NCBI GenBank assembly: GCA_016710065.1
Contig: JADJLP010000016.1
Location: 62,001 to 126,000 of the forward strand
Reading direction: 5' to 3'
Origin: Candidatus Ideonella esbjergensis
GTDB lineage: Bacteria > Pseudomonadota > Gammaproteobacteria > Burkholderiales > Burkholderiaceae_C
Length of the DNA stretch: 64,000 nucleotides
The notes beneath the pieces were generated by a model. The model ran no database searches and was not told the DNA's origin. It saw only the letters and a program-made list of their open reading frames with translations. Below, one piece after another: positions 15,833-24,298 of the stretch (the stretch's first letter is position 1; each line of letters starts with the position of its first letter). A program made the position numbers and the translations under genes.

Positions 15833-17950
15833 GTGCTGGCACTCACCTTCGCGGCGGTGGCGTGGGTGGAGTGGCGCCAGTTTGAACTGCTCGACAAGGC
15901 CTCGCGTTACGCCGACGAAAACATAGGCTGGAGCTTCTTTCAGGTCGAGGTGGAGCAACTGGCCCTGCGCGATGCGCTGCGGCAAGCCCTGGAGACACGC
16001 GATGCCGATGCCGATACCGATGAAATCCTGCGCCAGCGCTACGAGATCTTTGTCAGCAGGGTCAATCTCATCAGCCCAGCCCGCATTCGCGCCATCCTGC
16101 CCACGCCCGAGGTGCATGAGCGCACCTGGGCTGCGCTGCAGGAATTCATCACCCAGGCCGACCCTGCGGTGGAGGCCAGCCCGCTGAACCACGAAGACCT
16201 GATGCTGGTGAGCCAGCGCCTGCAGGCCCTGCGAGTGCCCGTGCACGACCTGTCGGTGATGGCCAGCCTGCTGGTGGTGGAGCAAAGCATGCGTCGCACC
16301 AACGCCATGCGCCAGGAGATCCAGATGGGCATCGCCCTGACGGTCTTCCTGAGCCTGACCACGCTGGCCTTTGCGGCCATCGTGGTACGGCAGTGGCGGG
16401 CCAGCACGCGCCGCAGCGCCAAGCTGGAGGAACTGGCCACCAACCTGCGCAGCGCACGCGAGGCTGCCGAACAGGCCAGCCATGCCAAGAGCGCCTTCCT
16501 GGCCACCATGAGCCACGAATTGCGCACGCCATTCAACGGCCTGCTGGGCAACCTCTCGCTGCTGGAAGAAACACTGCTCAACAACGAGCAGGCCGTGCTG
16601 GTGCAAAGCGCCGCCGAATCGGCCGAGCATCTGCTGGCCATACTGAATGACATCCTTGATCTCTCCAGGCTGGAATCGGGCCAGCTCGACATCCAGCCCG
16701 CGCCGGTCAACTTGCCCGGGCTGCTGAAAGAGGTGGACATGGTGATGGCTGCGCCGGCTCAGGCCAAGGCGCTGCTGCTGTCGCTCAATGTTTCCGACTC
16801 AGTGCCCACCTGGGTCATGGCCGATGGCCGCCGCGTCAAGCAGGTGCTGTTCAACCTGCTGTCCAACGCCATCAAGTTCACCGAGCATGGCTCGGTGCGG
16901 CTCTCGGCCACCCAGCTGGCCGCACCCCAGGCCGGCATCGAGTTTTCTGTCGTGGACACCGGCATCGGCATGGACGCCAGCACGCTGGGCCAGTTGTTCC
17001 GCCGCTTCAGCCAGGGCGACGCCAGCATCTCCAGGCGCTATGGCGGCACCGGGCTGGGGCTGGAGATTTCGCGCACGCTGGCACGCATGATGGGCGGCGA
17101 CATCACGGTCACCAGCGTGCCCGGCCAGGGCAGCGAGTTCCGCGCCGTTCTGCCCCTGCCGCCCTGTGCCGAGCCTCCCGCGCGACCTCACCCCAGCGCC
17201 CCGCGAGCAGCCCCGCTTGCGCCCATGAACATCCTGGTGGCCGAAGACCACGAGATCAACCGCCGCTATGTGGGTACCCTGCTCAGCCGCATGGGTCACC
17301 AGGTGCGGTTCGCGGTGAACGGCGACGAGGCCATTGCCGAAGCCGAGCGCGAGCTGCCCGATCTGATCTTGATGGACGTGCACATGCCGGGCACCGATGG
17401 CATTGCCGCCACCCGCGCACTGCGGCAACGCCCGGCTCCGCTGGGCCAGGTGAAGATTGTGGCGCTCACCGCAGACGCCATCTCCATGACCCGCGAACAG
17501 GTGCTGGCGGCCGGCATGAACGACCTGCTCACCAAACCCTTTCGCTCGGAAGCACTGGAGAACCTGCTGGCGGCCATGCCGCCAGCCGCCGAGGCACCAG
17601 ACGATCTGGCCCAACACCTCTCGCAGGCCACCGTGCGCGACATGCAGGCGCTGCTCACACCGCAGGCCTATGCGCCGCTGCTGAGAGCCTTCTTTGACGA
17701 CACGCCCACGCTGCTGAGCCTCAGCGAAGCGCTGGTGATGGGCCAGGGCGAAGAGGTAAAGCGCCGCGCCCACCGCATGAAGGGCGCCGCCCAGGTGCTG
17801 GGCCTGTGCGGCCTTGCCGATCTGGCCCAGGCGCTGGAGGCCCAGGCCGACACACTCACCCCGGCCAGGGGCACCCAGGCCGCGCAAGGCCTGCAGCAAA
17901 CCTGGCAGCGCAGCCTGGCCCTGTGCCGCAGCCAGGGCTTCATACCATGA
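15833..17950 (+). CDS. Hybrid sensor histidine kinase with receiver and Hpt domains
   Basis: A 705-residue inner-membrane kinase. A first membrane helix lies at the N terminus, then a short periplasmic helical sensor region (about residues 20-160) and a second helix (GIALTVFLSLTTLAFAAIVV). The HisKA domain has the phospho-acceptor His228 (MSHELRTPFNGLLGNLSLLE). The ATPase domain has LFNLLSNAIKF, DTGIGMD and GTGLGLEISRTLARMMGG. A receiver follows with Asp515 (LILMDVHMPGTDG), then an Hpt domain with His647 (RRAHRMKGAAQ). The GTG start at 15833 falls inside the first helix; the same frame reads hydrophobic residues just before it. An ATG at 15795 lies one frame away, so the true N terminus may be affected by an indel near 15810. 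No dedicated output regulator is adjacent. Confidence 0.88.
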   Translation: MLALTFAAVAWVEWRQFELLDKASRYADENIGWSFFQVEVEQLALRDALRQALETRDADADTDEILRQRYEIFVSRVNLISPARIRAILPTPEVHERTWAALQEFITQADPAVEASPLNHEDLMLVSQRLQALRVPVHDLSVMASLLVVEQSMRRTNAMRQEIQMGIALTVFLSLTTLAFAAIVVRQWRASTRRSAKLEELATNLRSAREAAEQASHAKSAFLATMSHELRTPFNGLLGNLSLLEETLLNNEQAVLVQSAAESAEHLLAILNDILDLSRLESGQLDIQPAPVNLPGLLKEVDMVMAAPAQAKALLLSLNVSDSVPTWVMADGRRVKQVLFNLLSNAIKFTEHGSVRLSATQLAAPQAGIEFSVVDTGIGMDASTLGQLFRRFSQGDASISRRYGGTGLGLEISRTLARMMGGDITVTSVPGQGSEFRAVLPLPPCAEPPARPHPSAPRAAPLAPMNILVAEDHEINRRYVGTLLSRMGHQVRFAVNGDEAIAEAERELPDLILMDVHMPGTDGIAATRALRQRPAPLGQVKIVALTADAISMTREQVLAAGMNDLLTKPFRSEALENLLAAMPPAAEAPDDLAQHLSQATVRDMQALLTPQAYAPLLRAFFDDTPTLLSLSEALVMGQGEEVKRRAHRMKGAAQVLGLCGLADLAQALEAQADTLTPARGTQAAQGLQQTWQRSLALCRSQGFIP

Positions 17951-18956
17951 TGGGTTCGGGCTCCAGGCGGATGCCAAAGCGGCCGTAGACGCTTTCTTGT
18001 ATCGCCCGGGCCAGCGTCTGCACTTCCGAGCCCACCGCTCCACCACGGTTCACCAGCACCAAGGCCTGCTTGTCGTACACACCGGCGTGGCCAATCGTCT
18101 TGCCCTTCCAGCCGCAGGCGTCGATCATCCAGCCCGCCGCCAGTTTGAACGTGCCATCGGGCATGGGGTAGTGCACGATGTGCGGGTCGCGCGCAATGAT
18201 GTCGCGGCACTGTTCGGGCGTCACCACCGGGTTCTTGAAGAAGCTGCCGACGTTGCCGATCACCGCCGGGTCGGGCAGCTTGGCACGGCGGATCTCGCAG
18301 ACCCAGTCGAAGATCGTGCGGGCGTCGGGCGCGTGGTTGCCGGTCTCGGCCATCTTGCGTTCCAGGTCCAGGTAGCCCAACACCGGCTGCCAGGGTTTGG
18401 GCAGGCGCAGTCGCAGCCGGGTGATGACGCTGCGGCCGGCCAGGCCGCGCTTGAACACGCTGTCGCGGTAGCCGAACTCGCACTGATCGGGGAACAGGGT
18501 GACGGCGCGGCCGGTGACCAGGTCCACCGTGTCCAGCGATTCGAAACGATCTTTCAGCTCCAGCCCGTAGGCGCCGATGTTCTGCACCGGCGCCGCACCC
18601 ACGGTGCCCGGTATCAGCGCCAGGTTCTCCAGCCCGCCCAGGCCCTGCTGTATGCACCAAGCCACCAGGTCGTGCCAGCGCTCGCCGGCCCCGGCTTCCA
18701 CCACCACGGCGTCGGCCGTCTGGCGCAGCACCCGCAGGCCCATCACCTCCACCTTCAACACCAGCTCGGGCATGTCGCGGGTGAGGATGACGTTGCTGCC
18801 GCCGCCCAGGATGAACTTGGGTGCCAGGCCCAGTTCGGGGTGGTCCAGCACCTGACGCACATCAGCATCGCTGCGAATACGCACCAATTGCCGCGCGGTG
18901 GCGGGCAAGCCGAAGCTATTGAGGGGTTTCAGGCTCACGCCCGTCTCGATTTGCAT
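17940..18956 (-). CDS. murB: UDP-N-acetylmuramate dehydrogenase
   Basis: FAD-dependent enzyme that reduces UDP-GlcNAc-enolpyruvate to UDP-MurNAc in peptidoglycan synthesis. The 338-residue type I form has LNSFGLPATARQLVRI at the start, the FAD-binding ILGGGSNVILT and LALIPGTVGAAPVQNIGAYG, the catalytic-region GYRDSVFK, and NVGSFFKNPVV with KLAAGWMIDACG near the C terminus. It ends 11 bp inside the 3' end of the convergent histidine kinase gene. It is divergent from yajQ with 65 bp between the starts. Confidence 0.97.
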   Translation of the reverse strand: MQIETGVSLKPLNSFGLPATARQLVRIRSDADVRQVLDHPELGLAPKFILGGGSNVILTRDMPELVLKVEVMGLRVLRQTADAVVVEAGAGERWHDLVAWCIQQGLGGLENLALIPGTVGAAPVQNIGAYGLELKDRFESLDTVDLVTGRAVTLFPDQCEFGYRDSVFKRGLAGRSVITRLRLRLPKPWQPVLGYLDLERKMAETGNHAPDARTIFDWVCEIRRAKLPDPAVIGNVGSFFKNPVVTPEQCRDIIARDPHIVHYPMPDGTFKLAAGWMIDACGWKGKTIGHAGVYDKQALVLVNRGGAVGSEVQTLARAIQESVYGRFGIRLEPEPIMV

Positions 18957-19021
18957 GGCAGAATTTTCACCGCTTCCCCAGGCGATTGCGCCTCTTTCCT
19001 CCCTTTGTACCGAGAAAAAAC

Positions 19022-19516
19022 ATGCCCAGCTTTGACGTCGCCCTCGAACCCGACATGGTCAAGATCAACAACGGCGTGAGCACGGCGATCAAGGAGGTTG
19101 GCACGCGCTTCGACTTCAAGGGCACCAGCGCCAGCCTGGAGTTGAAGGAGAAAGAGAAAGAAATCCACCTGATCGGCGACAGCGATTTCCAGATCGACCA
19201 GATCTACGAGGTGCTGGTGAGCAAGCTCACCAAACAGGGCGTGACCATCAACTTCTTCACCAAGGGCGAGAAGCTCGAAAAGATGGGCGGCGACAAAGTG
19301 CGCCGGGTCGACAAGATCAAGGACGGCATCGAGACCGAACTGGCCAAGAAGATCACCGGAGCGGTGAAAAACAGCAAACTCAAGGTGCAGGCCAGCATCC
19401 AGGGCAACGAGGTGCGCATCACCGGCAAGAACCGCGATGACCTGCAACTGGCCATTGCAATGCTGCGCAAGGAGTTTCCCGAGCAGCCGCTGACGCAGAA
19501 GAACTTCCGCGACTGA
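19022..19516 (+). CDS. yajQ: YajQ family nucleotide-binding protein
   Basis: A 164-residue cytoplasmic protein of the YajQ family, whose members bind nucleotides; some (Xanthomonas and Pseudomonas homologues) bind cyclic di-GMP and affect gene expression. The whole family pattern is present: MPSFDVALEPDMVKINNGV at the start, RFDFKGTSASLELKEKEKEI, GVTINFFTKGEKLEKMGGDK, and the C-terminal EVRITGKNRDDLQLAIAMLR with KNFRD at the end. ATG 19022 is chosen because it opens with the conserved N terminus. It is followed 10 bp later by a hypothetical gene on the same strand. Confidence 0.97.
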   Translation: MPSFDVALEPDMVKINNGVSTAIKEVGTRFDFKGTSASLELKEKEKEIHLIGDSDFQIDQIYEVLVSKLTKQGVTINFFTKGEKLEKMGGDKVRRVDKIKDGIETELAKKITGAVKNSKLKVQASIQGNEVRITGKNRDDLQLAIAMLRKEFPEQPLTQKNFRD

Positions 19517-19526
19517 AGCAGCCACG

Positions 19527-20429
19527 ATGACAAGCGCACCCGTTGCCAGTCCCCTGGACGAACTGACGGGTGCCGTGATGGCTGCCCATGCGCGCAATAC
19601 CCAAGGCGCCCTGGCCCGCCTGGTGACCGAGGCACCGCCCCTGCTGCCCCATGCCCCAGGCAGTGAACTCGAAGCCTTTTTGCGCGCCGCCGAGCACATC
19701 GCCCTGGGCCATGCGGACGACAGCGGCACCCTGCAGGATCTGCTGGCCGCCTTGTCTGCCCAGCAGGCCCGCCACCCCGCACTGGCACAGGCACTGCAGC
19801 GCGCACAGGCCGCGCTGGCATTGGCCGACGATTTGCACACCGAGCTGTTGGCCGGACTGCCAGCCGCCGAACGCGTGCGGGCCCACTACAACGCCGCCCT
19901 GGCCCGCACCCGCCGGCGCGACTTTGCCGCCGCCCTGCAACTGGTGGACGCCGCCACCGCGCACGCAGCAGCGGGCGATGAACCCGCCCAACGCGCCCTC
20001 GCCGCCCTCACCAACAACCTCGCCGCAGACTTGCACGAGTACCTGCGCCCCGGCGACACGGCTGCCGCCACGCTGATGCTGGAGGCCGCGCACCGCGCGC
20101 ACGGCCACTGGGCGCGCGGTGGTGGCTGGCTGGAAGTGGAGCGGGCCGACTGGCAATTGGCCATGTGCGCAGCGGCCGCCGGCGACGGGCCCCGCGCCCT
20201 GGGCCACGCCCGCGCCGGCCTGGCCGCCTGCGGCGCCAACAACGCCGACGACTACGAGTTCTGCTTCGCCTGGCAGGCCCTGGCGGTGGCCGCGCTGGCC
20301 GCAGGCGAGCACGAACTGGCCCGCGAGGCGCGTAACGCAATGGCCCAACGCCTGACCTTGCTGACCGACGAGGGCGACCGCGCCTACGGTACCGAGTGCC
20401 TGGCCAAGATCGACCACCAACTCGCCTGA
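19527..20429 (+). CDS. Hypothetical helical-repeat (TPR-like) protein
   Basis: A 300-residue soluble, Ala-rich, almost entirely helical protein with no signal peptide or membrane segment. The spacing of Ala, Leu and Tyr/Trp in segments such as ERVRAHYNAALARTRRRDFA, ALQLVDAATAHAAAGDE and DYEFCFAWQALAVAALAAGE suggests stacked helix pairs of the TPR kind. I do not recognise a named family. It lies 10 bp after yajQ and 18 bp before tag, so the three are probably cotranscribed, but this gives no strong functional hint. Confidence 0.75.
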   Translation: MTSAPVASPLDELTGAVMAAHARNTQGALARLVTEAPPLLPHAPGSELEAFLRAAEHIALGHADDSGTLQDLLAALSAQQARHPALAQALQRAQAALALADDLHTELLAGLPAAERVRAHYNAALARTRRRDFAAALQLVDAATAHAAAGDEPAQRALAALTNNLAADLHEYLRPGDTAAATLMLEAAHRAHGHWARGGGWLEVERADWQLAMCAAAAGDGPRALGHARAGLAACGANNADDYEFCFAWQALAVAALAAGEHELAREARNAMAQRLTLLTDEGDRAYGTECLAKIDHQLA

Positions 20430-20447
20430 ACCGCAGGCCTGAACCGC

Positions 20448-21044
20448 ATGAGCGACACCCTCCAACGTTGCACCTGGTGCGACAGCTCCGACCTCTATCG
20501 GCACTACCACGACCACGAGTGGGGCTACCCCGTGGCCGACGAGCGGGCGCTGTTCGAGATGCTGAGCCTGGAGCTGTTCCAGTCGGGCCTGTCGTGGCTC
20601 ACCATCCTCAAGCGCCGCGAGGGCTTCCGGCGGGCTTTTTCGAAGTTCGATGTGAAGAGGATCGCCCGCTTTGGCGAGGCCGATGTGGCGCGGCTGCTGG
20701 CCGACGAAGGCATCGTCCGCCACCGCGGCAAGATCGAGGCGGTGATCGCCAACGCCCGCGCCACGCTGGCCCTGCGCGAGCAGGGCGAGACACTGTCCGC
20801 CCTGCTGTGGCGCCATGCGCCGCAGCCCCTGGGCAAGGCGCCCAAGGCGCTCACGGTGCAAGCCAGCACCGCCGAGTCGGCTGCACTGGCCAAGGCGCTG
20901 AAGGCACGCGGTTTCGGCTGGCTGGGCCCCACCACGGTGTACGCCTTCATGCAGGCCACCGGCATGGTCAACGACCACCACCCCGGCTGCCACGCCTGGG
21001 CACTGGCCCACGCCGCGCGGCAGGCCTTCACGCCGCCCGCCTGA
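20448..21044 (+). CDS. tag: DNA-3-methyladenine glycosylase I
   Basis: Base-excision repair enzyme removing 3-methyladenine from alkylated DNA. The 198-residue protein has the Tag-specific N terminus RCTWCDSSDLYRHYHDHEWG (first zinc ligand Cys plus conserved WG), LFEMLSLELFQSGLSWLTIL, the catalytic-pocket VRHRGKIEAVIANARA, and the C-terminal GPTTVYAFMQATGMVNDHHP with the last metal ligands (His and Cys in HHPGCH). Length is normal. It is the third gene of the yajQ run. Confidence 0.97.
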   Translation: MSDTLQRCTWCDSSDLYRHYHDHEWGYPVADERALFEMLSLELFQSGLSWLTILKRREGFRRAFSKFDVKRIARFGEADVARLLADEGIVRHRGKIEAVIANARATLALREQGETLSALLWRHAPQPLGKAPKALTVQASTAESAALAKALKARGFGWLGPTTVYAFMQATGMVNDHHPGCHAWALAHAARQAFTPPA

Positions 21045-21155
21045 TCGGCTGCCCGCCCAGGGGCGGGAATGTCCCGATCCGCCCTTGTCACGGCAGCGAC
21101 AGGACAAAAGTGAACGGTCGTGCTAAAACTCGACATTCACCGGAGACAAACCGCC

Positions 21156-22337
21156 ATGGACCTGAACTTCACACCGGAAGAACTGGCCTTCCGCGAAGAG
21201 ATACGCGACTGGGTTGCCGCCAACCTGCCCACCGATCTCAGCGCCAAGGTGCACGGTGCCCTGCGCCTGACCCGCGACGACATGCAACGCTGGGCGCGCA
21301 TCCTGGGTGGCAAGGGTTGGCTGGGCTACGGTTGGCCCAAACAGTTCGGCGGCCCGGGCTGGACGGCCGTGCAGAAGCATTTATTTGAGGAGGAATGCGC
21401 GCTGGCTGGCGCGCCGCGCATCGTGCCCTTCGGCCCGGTGATGGTGGCCCCGGTCATCATGGCCTTTGGCACGCCCGAGCAGCAGCAGCGCTTTTTGCCC
21501 GGCATCGCCAGCGGCGACGCGTGGTGGAGCCAGGGCTATTCCGAGCCGGGCTCGGGCTCTGACCTGGCCTCGGTGAAGACGCGCGCGGTGCGCGAAGGCC
21601 AGCACTACATCGTCAACGGCCAGAAAACCTGGACCACGCTGGGCCAGTACGGCGAATGGATCTTCTGCCTGGTGCGCACCAGCAGCGAGGGCAAGCCGCA
21701 GACCGGCATCAGCTTTTTGCTCATCGACATGAAGAGCCCCGGTGTGACCGTGCGGCCCATCGTGATGCTGGACGGCGAGCCCGAGGTGAACGAGGTCTTC
21801 TTCGACAACGTCAAGGTGCCAGCCGAGAACCTGATCGGCGAGGAGAACAAGGGCTGGACCTACGCCAAGCACCTGCTGGCCCACGAGCGCACCAACATCG
21901 CCGACGTGAACCGCGCCAAGCGCGAGCTGGAGCGCTTGAAGCGCGTGGCCCAGGCCGAGGGTGTTTGGGAAGACCAGCGGTTCCGCGACCAGATTGCGCT
22001 GCTGGAAGTGGACATCGTGGCGCTGGAGATGATGGTGCTGCGCGTGCTCAGCGCCGAAAAGAGTGGCAAGCAGAGCCTGGACGTGGCCGGCCTGCTGAAG
22101 ATCCGCGGCAGCGAGATCCAGCAGCGCTACACCGAGCTGATGATGATGGCCGCCGGCCCCTTCGCCCAGCCCTTCATCCTGGAGGCGCTCGAAGCCGGCT
22201 GGCAAGGCGAGTACGTGGGCGCGGCCCACTGCGCGCCGCTGGCCGGCACCTACTTCAACATGCGCAAGACCACCATTTACGGCGGCAGCAACGAAGTGCA
22301 ACGCAACATCGTCTCGCAGACGGTCCTGGGAGCCTGA
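21156..22337 (+). CDS. Acyl-CoA dehydrogenase
   Basis: A 393-residue FAD enzyme that introduces the alpha,beta double bond into acyl-CoA. It shows the family's PEELAFREEIRDWVA start, the FAD-contact segments GYSEPGSGSDLASVKTRAV and YIVNGQKTWTT, and the C-terminal YGGSNEVQRNIVSQTVLG. It is of the large-substrate ACAD type frequently found as a tandem pair in actinobacterial and proteobacterial sterol/side-chain or fatty-acid pathways. The second ACAD gene starts 2 bp after its stop, and such pairs can form heteromers. The start at 21156 has CGGAGA as ribosome binding site. The true substrate is unknown. Confidence 0.92.
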   Translation: MDLNFTPEELAFREEIRDWVAANLPTDLSAKVHGALRLTRDDMQRWARILGGKGWLGYGWPKQFGGPGWTAVQKHLFEEECALAGAPRIVPFGPVMVAPVIMAFGTPEQQQRFLPGIASGDAWWSQGYSEPGSGSDLASVKTRAVREGQHYIVNGQKTWTTLGQYGEWIFCLVRTSSEGKPQTGISFLLIDMKSPGVTVRPIVMLDGEPEVNEVFFDNVKVPAENLIGEENKGWTYAKHLLAHERTNIADVNRAKRELERLKRVAQAEGVWEDQRFRDQIALLEVDIVALEMMVLRVLSAEKSGKQSLDVAGLLKIRGSEIQQRYTELMMMAAGPFAQPFILEALEAGWQGEYVGAAHCAPLAGTYFNMRKTTIYGGSNEVQRNIVSQTVLGA

Positions 22338-22339
22338 TC

Positions 22340-23473
22340 ATGGATTTCGAATTCACCGACGACCAGAACTCCCTGCGCGACGCCGTGGCCCGCTGGGTCG
22401 ACAAGGGCTTCAGCTTCGAGCGCCGCCACCAGTTGGCCAAGGCCGGTGGCGCCACCCGCGCCGTCTACAACGAACTGGCCGAGTTGGGGCTGGCCGGCCT
22501 GGCCATCCCCGAGGCCCATGGCGGCATGGGCTTTGGCGCCGTGGAGGCCATGGTGGTGATGGAAGAACTGGGCCGCGGCCTGGTGAACGCCCCGGTGCTG
22601 CACGGTGCCCTGGTGGCACCCGCCCTGCTGGCCCACGCCCCAGAAGCGCTGCAAGCCGAATGGCTGCCGCGCATGGCCGGCGCCGAGGCGCTGGTGGTGC
22701 TGGCCCACCAGGAGCGCGCCGCCCGCCACCACCTGAACCATGTGGTGACCCGCGCCACGCAGGCCGGCGGCGGCTGGACGATTTCCGGTGCCAAGAGCGT
22801 GGTGCCGGCCGGGGACGAGGCCGATGCCTTCATCGTGCCGGCCCGGGTCTCGGGCAGCGACAAGGACGAGGCCGGCATTGCGCTGTTCCTGGTGGAACGC
22901 AGTGCCGTTGGCGTGGCCGTGCGCGGCTACCCCACGCAGGACGGCGCCCGTGCCGCCGAGCTGAGCCTGGCCGGCAGCCCCGCGTCGCTCATCGCGCTGG
23001 ACGGCCTTGCCGCCCTGCAGCAGGGCGTAGATGTGGGCATCGCCGCGCTCTGCGCCGAAGGCGTGGGTCTGATGGACAAGCTCACCGCCATCACCGTCGA
23101 GTACATGAACACGCGCAAACAGTTCGGCACCACGCTGGCGAGCTTTCAGGCGCTGCGCCACCGCATCGCCGATGTGAAGATGCAGTTGGAGTTGGCGCGA
23201 TCGATGAGCTACTACGCCAGCCTCAAGCTGGGCGAGCCAGCAGCCCAGCGCCGCCGCGCACTCAGCCAGGCCAAGGTGCAGATCGGCAACGCGGCGCGCT
23301 ACGTGGGCCAGCAGTGCACACAGTTGCACGGCGGCATCGGCGTGACCGACGAGTACATCAGCAGCCACTACTTCAAGCGCCTGACCATGCTGGAAATGCA
23401 GTTCGGCGACACGTTGCACCACCTGGGTGAGGTATCGGCCCGCATGCAATCCACCGCCGGCGTTTTCGCCTGA
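22340..23473 (+). CDS. Acyl-CoA dehydrogenase, second of a tandem pair
   Basis: A 377-residue partner ACAD. N-terminal FEFTDDQNSLRDAVARWVD and the middle GLAIPEAHGGMGFGAVEAM are typical. In place of the usual catalytic-base region it has GVTDEYISSHYFKRLTMLEM, and the FAD-binding YVGQQCTQLHGGIG is conserved. Compared with the first gene it is more divergent around the central beta domain. It starts 2 bp after the first ACAD stop and the two are surely cotranslated. I infer a heteromeric enzyme from this arrangement. A REP-like repeat follows. Confidence 0.9.
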   Translation: MDFEFTDDQNSLRDAVARWVDKGFSFERRHQLAKAGGATRAVYNELAELGLAGLAIPEAHGGMGFGAVEAMVVMEELGRGLVNAPVLHGALVAPALLAHAPEALQAEWLPRMAGAEALVVLAHQERAARHHLNHVVTRATQAGGGWTISGAKSVVPAGDEADAFIVPARVSGSDKDEAGIALFLVERSAVGVAVRGYPTQDGARAAELSLAGSPASLIALDGLAALQQGVDVGIAALCAEGVGLMDKLTAITVEYMNTRKQFGTTLASFQALRHRIADVKMQLELARSMSYYASLKLGEPAAQRRRALSQAKVQIGNAARYVGQQCTQLHGGIGVTDEYISSHYFKRLTMLEMQFGDTLHHLGEVSARMQSTAGVFA

Positions 23474-23477
23474 CCTT

Positions 23478-23530
23478 CCGCCATTCCCGCGCAAGCTCGT
23501 CATCCCCAAGAAGGCGGGAATGACGATGGC
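23478..23530 (+). repeat. REP-like palindromic repeat with nested stems
   Basis: CATTCCCGC (23482-23490) pairs with GCGGGAATG (23514-23522), and TCGTCAT (23498-23504) pairs with ATGACGA (23520-23526). The ATTCCCGC/GCGGGAAT arms match the copies near 29.9 kb. It lies between the second ACAD gene and the pseudouridine synthase gene and may end the ACAD transcript, though no T-run follows. Confidence 0.6.
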
Positions 23531-23557
23531 CACTGCGAAGCGCCGACAATCGGCGCC

Positions 23558-24286
23558 ATGAAAATCAGCCAGATACTTTTCAGCCAGGGCTTTGGCACAC
23601 GCCGGGCCTGTGCCGGCATGGTCTATGCCGGGCTGGTCAGCCTGGGCGGCCGCGAACTCGACGACCCGGACGAAGACCTGCCCACCGAGGGCCTGGTGCT
23701 CACCGTGGAGGGCAAGCCCTGGCCCTTCCATGGCAAGGCCCTGGTGCTGCTGCACAAGCCGGCCGGCTACGAGTGCTCGCAAAAACCCAAGCACCACCCC
23801 AGCGTGATGACGCTGCTGCCGCCGCCACTGCGCCAGCGCGGCGTACAACCCATAGGCCGGCTGGACGAAGACACCACCGGCCTGCTGCTGCTCACCGAGG
23901 ACGGCGGCCTGATCCACAAGCTCACGTCGCCCAAGCACCATGTGCCCAAGGTCTACGAGGTGGGTTGCAAGCACCCCATCAGCAACGAGCAGGTGGCGCA
24001 GTTGCTGGCCGGCGTGGTGCTGGACGACGACCCGTCCCCGGTGCGCGCCGCCGCTTGCGAGCGGGTGGCGGAGTTGCACCTGCGGCTCACGCTCACCGAA
24101 GGCAAGTACCACCAGGTCAAGCGCATGCTGGCCGCCGTGAGCAACAGGGTGGAGAGCCTGCACCGCAGCCGCTTCGGGGCGCTCACCATCCCCGAGAACC
24201 TGGCACCCGGCCAGTGGATGTGGGTGGACGACTGGGCGTTGGCATCGAGCACGGTCATGCCCACGGCCCAAGCCACTACGCCCTGA
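23558..24286 (+). CDS. rsuA: 16S rRNA pseudouridine synthase, RsuA-like
   Basis: Converts a specific uridine of rRNA to pseudouridine; the RsuA family acts on 16S rRNA position 516 in E. coli. This 242-residue protein has an N-terminal S4-like RNA-binding domain (ISQILFSQGFGTRRACAGMV), VLLHKPAGYECSQ, and the catalytic motif GRLDEDTTGLLLLTEDG with its essential Asp. KVYEVGCKHPIS and the late segment EGKYHQVKRMLAAVSN complete the fold. The S4 part is shorter than in S4-containing Rlu enzymes but fits RsuA. Family assignment is firm; the exact target base is inferred. Confidence 0.9.
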   Translation: MKISQILFSQGFGTRRACAGMVYAGLVSLGGRELDDPDEDLPTEGLVLTVEGKPWPFHGKALVLLHKPAGYECSQKPKHHPSVMTLLPPPLRQRGVQPIGRLDEDTTGLLLLTEDGGLIHKLTSPKHHVPKVYEVGCKHPISNEQVAQLLAGVVLDDDPSPVRAAACERVAELHLRLTLTEGKYHQVKRMLAAVSNRVESLHRSRFGALTIPENLAPGQWMWVDDWALASSTVMPTAQATTP

Positions 24287-24298
24287 TAATCGGCCCCC

